A DNA stretch of 64,000 nucleotides, from positions 1 through 64,000 of the forward strand of contig VGTI01000019.1 in the NCBI GenBank assembly GCA_016874735.1, read 5' to 3'. The DNA comes from Deltaproteobacteria bacterium. Lineage in GTDB: Bacteria > Bdellovibrionota_B > Oligoflexia > Oligoflexales > CAIYRB01. The notes below the pieces were generated by a model, which saw nothing but the letters and a program-made list of their open reading frames with translations, was not told where the DNA came from and searched no databases. Below, one piece after another: positions 35,558 to 45,046 of the stretch. The position numbers were made by a program, and so were the translations under genes. The first letter of the stretch is position 1; every line of letters begins with the position of its first letter.

Positions 35558-37105
35558 GTGAAGGTTGCTATATCGTATCCGCCTATAGTTAATGACCGTG
35601 GTCAAAAAGCCATGGTGTCACAAAACCGCAATGTCCAGTTCTTTAAGACTCCAACATATCTACTACCGGTGGTCCATGGACAGGCGGCCACATGGCTTAA
35701 AAATCTCGGATTCGAGGTCATTTGGGATGATGGCAATGCACAGCTTAAGTCCTATGATCAGTGGTATCAAAATTTAGTTGCTATGACGCCTGACGTGGTC
35801 GTGTTTGAGAGCACCACTCCCGTCATGAACTTTTACTGGCGCACGACTGCCGCACTGAAGAAGGATTTGCCTGGCACCATCTTCATTATGACCGGCTACC
35901 ATTCCATGCGCCGCCCTGAAGAGACTTTGGAGGAAGCTCCGTTTGACATAGTCCTGCGCAGTAATCACGTGGATTTTGTTTTATCAAAACTGATTCCCGT
36001 CATTGCCGCCAACGCAGACTGGCGGCAAAGTTGTGACATCGAAGGCCTGGTGATCAGAGATGCCAACGGTAAGTTTCGTTCCACGGGACACTTTCGCCAA
36101 GTAGAACCGCTTGAGCGTTCCCCCATCATCGACCGGGACCTCGTGCAATGGCGTAATTATGCCTACGAGAACGGTAACTATCTGCAGACTCCTGGAACCT
36201 ATGCGACCAGTGTCGTGCGTGACTGCATGTTTGGTAAGTGTACATTTTGCCGCTACAACGGACCGGATCTCACCTTCTCTATGTTGCCCGTGGAGAAGAG
36301 TCTTGATGAGTACGAACGCCTGATCAATGACTACGGGGTCAAGGAGATATTCGACGATTCAGGTGTCTGGTACCGCGGTAAGGAAGCCCGCGAGTTTGCC
36401 GAAGGCATTATCAAGCGTGGTCTGCACAAGAAGGGCTGTTACTTTGGCTTCAACACGCGATTTGAATATCTCGACAAAGACACGATTGAACTCCTCGCTA
36501 AAGCCAACTTCCGTTTCGTGCTCATTGGCCTTGAAGCTGCCGACGAGGAGACCCTAGTAAAGCTCAATAAGGGCTACCAGCTCCAGCACGTGGAACGGAG
36601 CCTCAAGTGGATGAGTGACGCTGGTCTTCACCCCCATTTAACGATCATGGTCGGTTACTACTGGCAAACACGCGAGCAGCTCCGTCAGACTGTCGACTTC
36701 GTCAAAAGTCTAATGTTCCGTGGCCTCGCGCGCACCATGCAGGTGACCCTTTGCACGCCGCTCGACTTTACACCGTACCATCAAGAGTGCATCAGCAAAG
36801 ACGTGCTACTCACCAAGAACTACGACGATTTCGACATGAGTAAGCTCATAGTCAAGACACCCATTCCTCATAGCGAATATTACGATGCCGTCAAGGAACT
36901 CTACGGCATCGCCTTTCACCCGCGGTTTCTCCTACGTCAAGCACAGTATCTACTCACGTTTCGCAGGCGCGATTGGCAGTTTCTATTCACCTACGGGATT
37001 CGCGCTATTCGTCGCGTGCGCAACCACATCTTCAACCTGACCAGCGCTGATGCCGGACCAAAGCAAGCGACACTCCACCCACCCACCGGTAACTCACTCA
37101 CCTAA
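35558..37105 (+). CDS. B12-binding-type radical SAM enzyme
   Basis: A 515-residue protein. The N-terminal third resembles a cobalamin-binding domain (KVAISYPP... then VVVFESTTPVMNFYW and MTGYHSMRRPEETL, without the classical DxHxxG). The radical SAM core has CMFGKCTFC, a CX4CX2C cluster motif seen in one branch of the family. RFVLIGLEAADEETL is a typical core block. Start is GTG at 35558 with AAGGAG 5 bases upstream. Such enzymes methylate or rearrange unreactive carbons in lipids, peptides or cofactors. The product is unknown; the context (glycosyltransferase, reductase) suggests lipid or glycan modification. Confidence 0.85.
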   Translation: MKVAISYPPIVNDRGQKAMVSQNRNVQFFKTPTYLLPVVHGQAATWLKNLGFEVIWDDGNAQLKSYDQWYQNLVAMTPDVVVFESTTPVMNFYWRTTAALKKDLPGTIFIMTGYHSMRRPEETLEEAPFDIVLRSNHVDFVLSKLIPVIAANADWRQSCDIEGLVIRDANGKFRSTGHFRQVEPLERSPIIDRDLVQWRNYAYENGNYLQTPGTYATSVVRDCMFGKCTFCRYNGPDLTFSMLPVEKSLDEYERLINDYGVKEIFDDSGVWYRGKEAREFAEGIIKRGLHKKGCYFGFNTRFEYLDKDTIELLAKANFRFVLIGLEAADEETLVKLNKGYQLQHVERSLKWMSDAGLHPHLTIMVGYYWQTREQLRQTVDFVKSLMFRGLARTMQVTLCTPLDFTPYHQECISKDVLLTKNYDDFDMSKLIVKTPIPHSEYYDAVKELYGIAFHPRFLLRQAQYLLTFRRRDWQFLFTYGIRAIRRVRNHIFNLTSADAGPKQATLHPPTGNSLT

Positions 37106-37502
37106 CCAGATTGGTGTTGCAGGATTTAGACTAGCCTCTAATACTAAAATAGCTGTAAATCTAAGCCAAAGCTGAGCTACCGTCAGAGTCGCTCATGGAC
37201 GATCCGATCACAGTGCAATGGCCCTGGTACGGCGTAGTGTTCGTGACATTTTTTGACGCGTCTGCGGGCGCTTAGAGTTACATCGGGGATTGTCAGGTTT
37301 GCTGTCTACCATTAAGACGCCCTCGCCACTGTCGCACCTACGGAAGCATCTGCCTGGGCGGTTGATGAGCGTGGTGACTGCGATCTGAATTACCAGACGA
37401 GGCGCAATTACCATTTCGACTTCCTACTGTTTGAGATATAGATCGACGGTTAACACGTTTCAAAAGCTGCACCTTAACTGGTGGTTAACGGAAGAGAATC
37501 GT
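37106..37502. other. Intergenic region upstream of the bd-type oxidase
   Basis: About 400 bases with no supported gene. A minus-strand frame at 37208-37414 is basic and low-quality. The region should hold the promoter of the oxidase operon. I see no clear terminator after the radical SAM gene. Confidence 0.45.
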
Positions 37503-38825
37503 ATGACCGATTTACTAGCCGCTCGGCTACAAATGGCACTCAGCCTAGGGTTTCACATAATCTTTGCTGCAATCGGTGTTGCGATGCCGGTACTAATGGC
37601 GACTTCGTATCGGGAGTATTTACGCACGGGCAACGCAGAGGCCAAGCAATTGACAAAGGCCTGGTCCAAAGGTGTAGCGATTTTTTTCGCTGTGGGAGCA
37701 GTTTCTGGGACAGCCTTATCGTTTGAATTAGGTCTCCTTTGGCCTGGATTCATGAAGTATGCTGGTCCAATTATTGGTATGCCTTTTTCATGGGAGGGCA
37801 CTGCTTTTTTTCTCGAAGCGATTGCTCTTGGTATCTTCCTATATGGTTGGGATAAGCTGCAGCCTAAGCTGCATTGGCTCAGTGCCGTCGCCGTGGGCAT
37901 TGCCGGAATTACTTCCGCTATGTTTGTAATATGTGCCAACGGATGGATGAACAGCCCTGCCGGATTTACTTGGAATGGAGGGCAGCCAACCGATGTTGAT
38001 CCATGGGCCGCAATGTTTAATGATGCTGCCTTTTTACAGGGTCTACATATGGTTATAGCCTCGTTCCAAGCGGTTGGATGTGCAGTTGCTGGCTGCCATG
38101 CTTGGCTGTATCTAAAGCGAAAGCATAGGATCCATGAAAAGGGGCTAAAGATTGCATTTGTGGTCGCCGCCTTCAGCTCAATAGCTCAACCAATCCTTGG
38201 CGATCTATCTGCCAAAAGTGTCGCTAAACGCCAACCGGCTAAACTTGCCGCGATGGAGGCACATTTTGAAACGTCGAGAGGCGCTCCGCTTCTTTTAGGT
38301 GGCTTACCCGACGAAGTAGCCGGCGAAACACGGTATGCCATAAAGGTCCCCAAAATGCTGAGTATGCTTGCATACGGTGATTTCGAGGCCGAAGTTAAGG
38401 GGCTTAATGATTTCCCCGCTACTGAAAGGCCCCCGGTAGCGGTCACTCACATTGCTTTTCAAATAATGGTTGCAATCGGCACACTACTCGCAGGAGTCGG
38501 GGTCATCGGGTTGTGGCTTCTCAAATACCGACCAAAAGGGTTCATGAATCCATTATGGCTAAAGATATTAGTTTTTCTGACCCCAACAGGATTTATCGCG
38601 ATTGAGGCCGGTTGGATCGTTACCGAGGTAGGACGGCAGCCTTGGATAATTTATGGGTACCTGCGAACAGCTGACGCTTTGACCCGAAGACCTGGTGTGA
38701 CTTACACACTCGCGTTGTACGCTGCCCTTTACTCCATCCTAACCATAGTAGTGGCCGTACTTTTAACACGGCAATTTAGCCTTCTCGATCGCGATCTTAG
38801 TACTAGCGATTCAGCTAAGGAGTGA
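37503..38825 (+). CDS. cydA: Cytochrome bd-type quinol oxidase subunit I (CioA/CydA)
   Basis: A 440-residue membrane protein and terminal oxidase subunit binding hemes b and d. It begins with MTDLLAARLQMALSLGFHIIF, the usual CydA start, and contains the conserved GRQPW block (TEVGRQPWIIYG) near the C-terminus. The quinol-binding loop looks short, which is typical of the CioA (cyanide-insensitive, short-Q-loop) branch rather than the long E. coli type. The ATG at 37503 is chosen over 37431 because the longer leader is not protein-like. It is immediately followed by the subunit II gene with a 5-base gap. The enzyme oxidises quinol and reduces O2 to water with high affinity, without pumping protons. 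Confidence 0.93.
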   Translation: MTDLLAARLQMALSLGFHIIFAAIGVAMPVLMATSYREYLRTGNAEAKQLTKAWSKGVAIFFAVGAVSGTALSFELGLLWPGFMKYAGPIIGMPFSWEGTAFFLEAIALGIFLYGWDKLQPKLHWLSAVAVGIAGITSAMFVICANGWMNSPAGFTWNGGQPTDVDPWAAMFNDAAFLQGLHMVIASFQAVGCAVAGCHAWLYLKRKHRIHEKGLKIAFVVAAFSSIAQPILGDLSAKSVAKRQPAKLAAMEAHFETSRGAPLLLGGLPDEVAGETRYAIKVPKMLSMLAYGDFEAEVKGLNDFPATERPPVAVTHIAFQIMVAIGTLLAGVGVIGLWLLKYRPKGFMNPLWLKILVFLTPTGFIAIEAGWIVTEVGRQPWIIYGYLRTADALTRRPGVTYTLALYAALYSILTIVVAVLLTRQFSLLDRDLSTSDSAKE

Positions 38826-38830
38826 ACGTT

Positions 38831-39877
38831 ATGGCTCTTTCGACCTTGGGTAACACAGTATTTTTAGCTATCGCACTTGTTTTTTACATCCTATTCGGAG
38901 GCGCTGACTTTGGTGCCGGCATTTTGGAACTTTTCAGTCGCGGCGATCAGCGACGAGCACACCGTGACCTGATTGCGTCCGCGATTGCACCTGTTTGGGA
39001 AGCTAACCATATCTGGCTAATTCTGGTAGTCGTCATCCTTTTCGTCGGATTTCCAGAAATATACTTAGAATTAACTTCATGGTTATTTATTCCCCTCATG
39101 TGCCTGCTAGTCGGCATCATCCTAAGAGGATGCGCTTTTACCTTCCGACATTACGATACGCTGACTCCGCGCTTGGAAGGGCTCTACGCTTGGACTTACT
39201 CACTGTCTAGCTTATGGTCAGCTTTTTTCCTGGGAATATTGGCGGGAGCACCGATAGCCGGGACCATAAACCCTCTGGCGGCAAGTTTTCAAGATGCCTA
39301 CGTCACTCCGTGGTGTAACCCACTTTGCTTTTCTATCGGTTTATTTACGGTATCAATTTGCACCATGCTTGCATCTGTATATCTCGTGGCGGAGGCCAAT
39401 GAGGGACAGATGACAGCACACTTTCGCAAGCGCGCTAGGTATGCTGCTTTGCTCACTCTCGCCACTGGCGCGCTAGTGTTTATCGCCGCCCGATACTATA
39501 GCTCAGCACTTTTCAACAACTTTACGACAAGTTATACGAGCATATTAGCATTCGCAATCGCGACCGTGTTGCTAGCTCCTATGTGGTGGTCACTTGAACT
39601 TCGACCTAGCCCTACAGTCCTTCGGATCACGAGCGGAGTCATAGTTACCCTAGTGTTGGTTGGATGGTACGGCGCTCACTTTCCGATCGCTATTTATTAC
39701 AGTGCGACAAGTAACACCCCCAACTTGACGTTTCAAGCTGCAGCATCACAGCTTCCTACTCAAAATTCGTTGTTCTCTGCACTAATAATAGGTGTGATCA
39801 TTATTTTTCCTGCGTTATTCATTTTATTAAAAATATTTAAAAGTGCCACGTTCAAAACTAAATCTGAGGCGAATTGA
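38831..39877 (+). CDS. cydB: Cytochrome bd-type quinol oxidase subunit II (CioB/CydB)
   Basis: A 348-residue polytopic membrane protein, the partner of subunit I. The N-terminal VFYILFGGADFGAGIL and WEANHIWLILVVVILFVGFP are the standard CydB signatures. About eight membrane segments are expected. The ATG at 38831 has AAGGAG 8 bases before it, lying across the end of the previous gene. No CydX-like small subunit or CydDC transporter is seen next to it. Confidence 0.93.
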   Translation: MALSTLGNTVFLAIALVFYILFGGADFGAGILELFSRGDQRRAHRDLIASAIAPVWEANHIWLILVVVILFVGFPEIYLELTSWLFIPLMCLLVGIILRGCAFTFRHYDTLTPRLEGLYAWTYSLSSLWSAFFLGILAGAPIAGTINPLAASFQDAYVTPWCNPLCFSIGLFTVSICTMLASVYLVAEANEGQMTAHFRKRARYAALLTLATGALVFIAARYYSSALFNNFTTSYTSILAFAIATVLLAPMWWSLELRPSPTVLRITSGVIVTLVLVGWYGAHFPIAIYYSATSNTPNLTFQAAASQLPTQNSLFSALIIGVIIIFPALFILLKIFKSATFKTKSEAN

Positions 39878-40093
39878 TCACCCAGCAAAGCTGCGACTCA
39901 CACACTCAAAACTGCTCGCATGCAAGTAGCACCAAGGTATTAGGCTCTTCGATTAGGATGCCGACCCTCAGTTTGCTCATATTAAATGTCCAGCAGGAAG
40001 TCTCGCGCCTTCATACTTACCTCGATCTGAGAGTGAGTGATGACAACTCATGGCATTTTGATACTCTGAATATTGTTCGTTTTTCTTGATTAA

Positions 40094-40837
40094 TTAGTCA
40101 GAAATAAATTGATTTGACCGTTCTTGGTAAAATTGCAGCGCATAGTCCACGTGCGCATCTAAACTATCAAAAATACGAAATCCCCGCTCCTTTAGACCTA
40201 AGAGGCCGAGCTCTGTGCAGGATAGCACAATACTATCGAGCCTCTCGCGGCTAGCCCAGTCGTCACAAAAAGCCTGAAATGCCTGGCGATCCTGATCATC
40301 GACACAGCCACGAACCAAACGCTCCCAAATCACTCTATGGATCTCGTCGCGTTCGGGTCGCGTGGGTATGCAAAGCTCGACACCGGCAGATTCTTGAATA
40401 CGACGCTTGAGAAAAGGTTCCTCCATCGTCGGCCTTGTCCCCAAAAAGCCCACGCGGTGACTCGCATTTTTCGCGAGCGCTGAGGCAATGGCAGATCCCA
40501 TGTGCAAGACAGGACGCTGCGTAGAAGATTCGATGACGCGCACAAATTTGTGAATCGTATTGCTAGCGATCACCAGCGCTTCGCAGCCACTTTGGGTGAG
40601 TAGAAGCGCAGAGTTTACGATCTGACGCTCAACTTCTTTCCATTGACCATTAGCTTGTGAGCGTCCAATCATTCCAAAATCGTGGGAGTAAATCAGAAGT
40701 GGAGCAGAACGGTCGCTACCAAAGATGGAGGCAAATCCTTCGTTCAACTTTTGATAGTAAATAAGCGTCGAATGGTAACTGAGACCGCCTATCAGACCAA
40801 GAGTAGGACTTTGCACTTGTGCCGTGGCGCGCATCAT
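40094..40837 (-). CDS. Aspartate/glutamate racemase-family protein (YgeA-like)
   Basis: A 247-residue cofactor-independent racemase of the Asp/Glu family. SPTLGLIGGLSYHST is the family N-terminus. The second catalytic position is present as Cys in VLSCTELGLL, while the first is Thr (IASNTIHK), as in the broad-specificity YgeA branch rather than two-cysteine aspartate racemases. Such enzymes invert several amino acids, often with low activity. Start at 40837 (or 40834) follows GGAG and avoids overlap with the upstream gene; the frame to 40927 is mostly overlap. It is the last gene of a seven-gene run. Confidence 0.87.
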   Translation of the reverse strand: MMRATAQVQSPTLGLIGGLSYHSTLIYYQKLNEGFASIFGSDRSAPLLIYSHDFGMIGRSQANGQWKEVERQIVNSALLLTQSGCEALVIASNTIHKFVRVIESSTQRPVLHMGSAIASALAKNASHRVGFLGTRPTMEEPFLKRRIQESAGVELCIPTRPERDEIHRVIWERLVRGCVDDQDRQAFQAFCDDWASRERLDSIVLSCTELGLLGLKERGFRIFDSLDAHVDYALQFYQERSNQFISD

Positions 40838-40853
40838 CGCATGAGATCTCCGC

Positions 40854-41408
40854 CTAGGGGTGGCACACCGATATTTTGGCTTCATCAATGGCTTTGCATG
40901 CTGCGTCAAAGCGCGCCTGGCCGACACCGCTGATTAAAACCACGGACTGACCAACAAGCCTATGCTCATAGAATTCGATGACCTGATCACGCGTATCAGG
41001 AGACGATCTCACTGGGTCAGGTTGCCACGGTAAATCTGGACATAGCAAGAGATACAAATCGTATTCACATTGGTCTGCAAGATCTTTGACTGACGCAGGA
41101 CAGCTGCCATACAGCGTTTCCGCATAGAAAACCGTCATAGCAGCATCGGTGTCTACGAATAAATAATGACTGGCCTTTTTTTCCATAGCCACTACTTGCG
41201 CCCAGTGACCACGAGCGATAGGTTCCACGTCGGCAGCAGTCAGTGCGCCTTGCTTATTTATAGCATAGGCGCGCGCATATTCAGGGACCCACAGCGCCCT
41301 GTAATGGGTGGCTAATTGTTGACACAGCGTGGTCTTTCCAGACGACTCCGGCCCGATAACGGCAATTTTGCGACAATTTGATGCTTTACTGCTTCTTGTT
41401 GCATCCAC
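40854..41408 (-). CDS. NadR-type (nicotinamide riboside kinase-like) ATPase
   Basis: A 184-residue P-loop protein matching the C-terminal kinase domain of NadR: KIAVIGPESSGKTTLCQQL (Walker A), VPEYARAY, and FVDTDAAMTVFYAE. NadR kinase domains phosphorylate nicotinamide riboside for NAD salvage. There is no nucleotidyltransferase or DNA-binding part, so only the kinase step is predicted. It lies 3 bases from the aminopeptidase gene and 16 bases from the racemase gene in the same operon. A function on another substrate is possible. Confidence 0.85.
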   Translation of the reverse strand: MDATRSSKASNCRKIAVIGPESSGKTTLCQQLATHYRALWVPEYARAYAINKQGALTAADVEPIARGHWAQVVAMEKKASHYLFVDTDAAMTVFYAETLYGSCPASVKDLADQCEYDLYLLLCPDLPWQPDPVRSSPDTRDQVIEFYEHRLVGQSVVLISGVGQARFDAACKAIDEAKISVCHP

Positions 41409-41411
41409 TTG

Positions 41412-42890
41412 TTACGGAATCCAAGCATCGATATCGTGACGCAGGCTCCGGAACAACGCATTGAACGGCGCCCCAGTGGCGCCGTAGTGCGCTCCCGGAT
41501 AATCACCACTCCAATTCCAGGTTGAGGCGAAGATATCAAAGTGCACCATGGGCGTGATCGCAAATTCTTTGAGGAAATGTGCTGCCACGTTAGAGCCGCC
41601 CCCGATATTGGCAGCATCAGGCATCCGTCCCATGTTTGTCAGATCAGCAGCCTTGGAGATATTGCCCTGTCTAAACGGTAGAAACTCACCCCAAAAGGTA
41701 AACTCCTCGCCTGTTTCCTGACCTGACCTTGCGAGGCTCAGCTGGCAGCTGGGCGGCGCAAAATGGACGGCGGTAAAGAAGTTGGTGAATTGCCTGAGCG
41801 ATGCTGTGGTTAACGTCGCTGCAACTAAAGTTTGCGCTGGTTGCAGCGCCTTTTGACTGTAGTTGATGGCATCTGCAAGAATCAGGCGCCCCTCAGCATC
41901 CGTGTGTTCGATGATGACGTCCTTGCCAGCGTAGGAGCGAATGATGGCACCTGGCTTCATCGCGCGTTCACCGATGAGGTTCTCACAGGCCGGAATCGCC
42001 AAAGCTAAAGGCCCGTCGTATCCACTCTCGATGAGGCCCATGAAGAGATTGGCCATGAGGCCTGCACCGCCCATGTCATTCTTCATACAATTGACATGAC
42101 TCTCGTGCGGCTTCAGGTTGATACCACCCGTATCGAAAGTGATGCCCTTACCAACGAGTAGCAGCGGCTTTGAACCTGGGACGACACGGTGAGTCGCCAG
42201 AAAAAACCGCGACGGCGAGAGATCACTCGCCTGTCCGACGGCGAGGAGGAGGTTCATACCAAGTTTAGTGAGTCCCTCGCGGCCAAAGGAATTGAACTCA
42301 CAGCCATGACGCCGGCAGAACTCCTCGAGCCTTTCACCTATAGCGATAGATGTGAGCTCGTCAGGATTTTCGTTCACCCAACGACGGAATCCGAGTTGCC
42401 GCTGCCACCGCACCTGCCAGTGGGGATCAGCAGAGCGCAAAGCCTCGCCCTCACTTGTCAGGATGCGAAAGCTCTCGAGCTCACTGCGCTCGTAACGTGG
42501 CGTCATTTTACGCGTCCAAAAATCCTCGACAATTGCCAGCTCAGCTAGCCCCGACCCTGGTTCAAGGTAAAAAGCCAACTTCTTCAAATTGAACTGTGTT
42601 GCCAGCGATGCTGCCATCTTGGCAGCGACCCAACGGCGCTCCAGAGCCGATACTCCATCCTTCTGCCAAGTGAGCACCGCATAGGGACTACGACCATCGG
42701 GACGCAAAAATCCGGCATCACTGCGCAGATAATGCGTCCTACGACTGAGACTAGGTGCCGCGCGCTCGATCAACGCCCTAACCCACGGTGACTGCTCGGA
42801 CCCGGGCCGACCGAGGACGATGAGCAATTCGTCAGCCGCAACGTGATCACCCGCAGTGTCTTTCGGTATCTCTATCAGCGTTGGGATCAT
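41412..42890 (-). CDS. M17-family leucyl aminopeptidase
   Basis: A 492-residue dinuclear zinc aminopeptidase. The conserved C-terminal catalytic half shows VGKGITFDTGGINLKP (metal ligands Lys and Asp), MKNDMGGA and HTDAEGRLILADA, all expected M17 blocks. The N-terminal half is divergent. The ATG at 42890 overlaps the stop of the aldehyde dehydrogenase (ATGA), so the two are coupled. M17 enzymes release N-terminal residues from peptides. Here it could act on a dipeptide-like intermediate or on products of the upstream gamma-glutamyl pathway, which is inference. Confidence 0.9.
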   Translation of the reverse strand: MIPTLIEIPKDTAGDHVAADELLIVLGRPGSEQSPWVRALIERAAPSLSRRTHYLRSDAGFLRPDGRSPYAVLTWQKDGVSALERRWVAAKMAASLATQFNLKKLAFYLEPGSGLAELAIVEDFWTRKMTPRYERSELESFRILTSEGEALRSADPHWQVRWQRQLGFRRWVNENPDELTSIAIGERLEEFCRRHGCEFNSFGREGLTKLGMNLLLAVGQASDLSPSRFFLATHRVVPGSKPLLLVGKGITFDTGGINLKPHESHVNCMKNDMGGAGLMANLFMGLIESGYDGPLALAIPACENLIGERAMKPGAIIRSYAGKDVIIEHTDAEGRLILADAINYSQKALQPAQTLVAATLTTASLRQFTNFFTAVHFAPPSCQLSLARSGQETGEEFTFWGEFLPFRQGNISKAADLTNMGRMPDAANIGGGSNVAAHFLKEFAITPMVHFDIFASTWNWSGDYPGAHYGATGAPFNALFRSLRHDIDAWIP

Positions 42891-44266
42891 GTTGGTAACC
42901 TCAAATGCCAAGCCTTAGGTTTCAGGAAGGTATCGATGCCAAGCACTGACAGCGTCGATCCAATGCCCGAGTGACCACGTCCACTCCACGGCAAGCGTGG
43001 ACTCACGCGGTCGCAGCAATTCCAATAGACGCTACCGGCATTGAGCTCCGCCATGAATTTAGAGGCGCAAGCAGCGTCCCGCGTATAAACCCCTGCCGTT
43101 AGGCCGTACTCAGAGTCGTTCATAAGTTTTAAGGCTTCGTCGTCACTTGCGACTTTTTGAATGCCGATCACCGGTCCAAAAGATTCATCTCGCATGATGG
43201 CCATAGAGTGATTGACCTCGGTCAACACTGTGGCTGGATAGTAGTAGCCCTTACCACTCTGAGGACGCTCGCCACCGAGGAGTACTTTGGCACCTTTTTT
43301 GACGGCATCGCGCACTTGATCTTCAAGCACGGCAAGCTGTGGCTTGCGAGCAAGCGGGCCGAGATACACGCCCTCGGCCGTTGGATCACCACTCTTAAGA
43401 GTCTTAGCAAAAGCCACAAAATGCGCCACGAAGGACTCATAGATGTCCTTATGCACATAGATGCGCTCAACCGCACAGCAACTCTGCCCAGCATTGTAGA
43501 AGGCACCGTCGGCCGTGCCCTCAGCTGCCGCCTTAACGTCGACATCCGGACGGATATAGACTGGGTCTTTACCGCCTAGTTCTAGCTGCACGCGTATCAT
43601 GCGACCCGCTACCTTCTCGATGATGCGTTTACCGGTGGCGTAAGAACCGGTGAAGAAGACACCGTCCACTGGCTGATCGAGCAACCATCCGCCAACCTCC
43701 CCCCCACCAACCAAACTCTGGAAAAGCGCTTCATGGAGACCTGCCTCACGCCACAATTTCTCAATGTGACGCCCCGTCAAGGTGGCAAATTCAGAGGGCT
43801 TATAGAGCACGGCGCTGCCAGTGAGGAGCGCTGGCACAAAGACATTGCTACCGACAAAATAGGGATAATTCCAAGCCGAGATGTTGGCGACGACGCCGAG
43901 GGGCTCATAACCGATCCGCTCGGTCATGCCGCTAGCTTGATCATGAAGGACCACTGGCTCACGGAGCCGCGCTGCAGTCTCGCTGAGATAGAAATCCAGG
44001 CGCCCTAGGGTCCCATTAACCTCGTTGCGCGCCTGCGCCAGTGGCTTTCCGACTTCGCTGGTTAGGATACGCGCACTTTCTTCACGATTATCCGCGAGCA
44101 ACTGACGGAAGCGCTCTACAATACGTGCGCGGTCCGCATAACTCGTAGCACGCCAAGCACCCTGGGCCGTCTTAGCGGCAGCAAACTTTTTGGCGATCGT
44201 CGCCTGGGTGTCAGTTTCGAGCTTGGTGATTACTGCTTCGGTAGCCGGATTGATAATCTCTAGCAT
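42887..44266 (-). CDS. NAD(P)-dependent aldehyde dehydrogenase
   Basis: A 459-residue aldehyde dehydrogenase oxidising an aldehyde to its acid. It has the cofactor-binding region YEPLGVVANISAWNYP, FFTGSYATGKRI, the general base in LELGGKDP and the catalytic cysteine in NAGQSCCAVERIYV. The subgroup resembles succinate-semialdehyde or aminoaldehyde dehydrogenases. It is 2 bases after the gamma-glutamyl hydrolase gene, with AAAGGAC before the ATG, and overlaps the aminopeptidase gene by 4 bases. Its likely substrate is the aldehyde made by the alcohol dehydrogenase of the same operon. Confidence 0.93.
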   Translation of the reverse strand: MLEIINPATEAVITKLETDTQATIAKKFAAAKTAQGAWRATSYADRARIVERFRQLLADNREESARILTSEVGKPLAQARNEVNGTLGRLDFYLSETAARLREPVVLHDQASGMTERIGYEPLGVVANISAWNYPYFVGSNVFVPALLTGSAVLYKPSEFATLTGRHIEKLWREAGLHEALFQSLVGGGEVGGWLLDQPVDGVFFTGSYATGKRIIEKVAGRMIRVQLELGGKDPVYIRPDVDVKAAAEGTADGAFYNAGQSCCAVERIYVHKDIYESFVAHFVAFAKTLKSGDPTAEGVYLGPLARKPQLAVLEDQVRDAVKKGAKVLLGGERPQSGKGYYYPATVLTEVNHSMAIMRDESFGPVIGIQKVASDDEALKLMNDSEYGLTAGVYTRDAACASKFMAELNAGSVYWNCCDRVSPRLPWSGRGHSGIGSTLSVLGIDTFLKPKAWHLRLPT

Positions 44267-44268
44267 GT

Positions 44269-45045
44269 TCAGTCCTTTCTTGTGCGCGCCGCTTGCAGCA
44301 AAGCCTGCAGCACAGGCTCGGGGCTAAGGAGCGTCGACTCATGTTTATGCTGCAACTCAGGATGCCACTGAAGTCCGATCATGAACGCACCACTGCCGTC
44401 CTTGAGCCGGATGGCCTCAACTACACCGTCATGCGGACAGCGTGCCTCGACCACCATCCCAGGCGCTAAGTCCTTGACCGCTTGATGGTGCACACTGTTG
44501 ATGTGCCCCTTCTGCACCCCAAACAGGCGCGCCAGTTCACCACCGGCCTCTAGGTGCACCTCGTGATGGTTACCCTCATAGACATCATAAATTCTGTGAT
44601 GCAAAGAATTAGACACCTGCGTCCGCACGTCTTGGTACAGAGTCCCACCCATCGCGACATTAAGCACCTGGTGACCACGGCAGATGCCGAGCAAGGGTTT
44701 ATCCAGCTTGAGTGCTGCCCTGATGATCGCGATCTCGTAGTCGTCGCGATGTTTATCACCTGACCAATCAGGACGCAGGGGCTTTTCCCCATAGGACTCA
44801 GGCGCCATGTCAGCACCGCCGGTGATGATCACAGCGTCGAGCTCAGCCACAAGATCTTCAACGCTCGTCGCATCGGCCACATCTGGCACGGTGGGTAAAA
44901 GGCAGGCAAAAGCTCCTGCCTTCATCACCCAATGGGCCATCCCCTCCTCTAAATAGAGGAGGCGGCGCCCCTTGTAAGCCATTCTGGAAAAGTCTGGCTG
45001 ATAGATATTGGCGCTAAACCCAACGCGCAGTCTTTTAGTGGCCAT
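44269..45045 (-). CDS. Class I glutamine amidotransferase-like gamma-glutamyl hydrolase (PuuD-like)
   Basis: A 258-residue peptidase C26-family protein. The nucleophile elbow is LGICRGHQVLN, the fold continues with AVIITGGADMAP, and the catalytic His-Glu is in GLQWHPEL. In putrescine degradation PuuD hydrolyses gamma-glutamyl-GABA to glutamate and GABA. Here the same reaction on another gamma-glutamyl acid is likely, because the gene sits between a gamma-glutamyl ligase/dehydrogenase pair and an aldehyde dehydrogenase. The gap to the alcohol dehydrogenase gene is one base. Confidence 0.9.
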   Translation of the reverse strand: MATKRLRVGFSANIYQPDFSRMAYKGRRLLYLEEGMAHWVMKAGAFACLLPTVPDVADATSVEDLVAELDAVIITGGADMAPESYGEKPLRPDWSGDKHRDDYEIAIIRAALKLDKPLLGICRGHQVLNVAMGGTLYQDVRTQVSNSLHHRIYDVYEGNHHEVHLEAGGELARLFGVQKGHINSVHHQAVKDLAPGMVVEARCPHDGVVEAIRLKDGSGAFMIGLQWHPELQHKHESTLLSPEPVLQALLQAARTRKD

Positions 45046-45046
45046 G

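Noticed and set aside
35558-37105. The CX4CX2C spacing in the radical SAM enzyme seemed abnormal.
   Set aside because: A similar spacing (C-x-x-G-(K/R)-C-x-F-C) occurs in a known branch of B12-type radical SAM proteins, so it is not by itself novel.
37208-37414. 68-codon minus-strand frame upstream of the bd-type oxidase.
   Set aside because: Arg-rich, no ribosome site, and lies in a likely promoter region.
39874-40089. 71-codon plus-strand frame overlapping the end of the oxidase subunit II gene, a possible small oxidase subunit.
   Set aside because: It starts at TTG, has no membrane helix and no CydX-like sequence, so it is probably chance.
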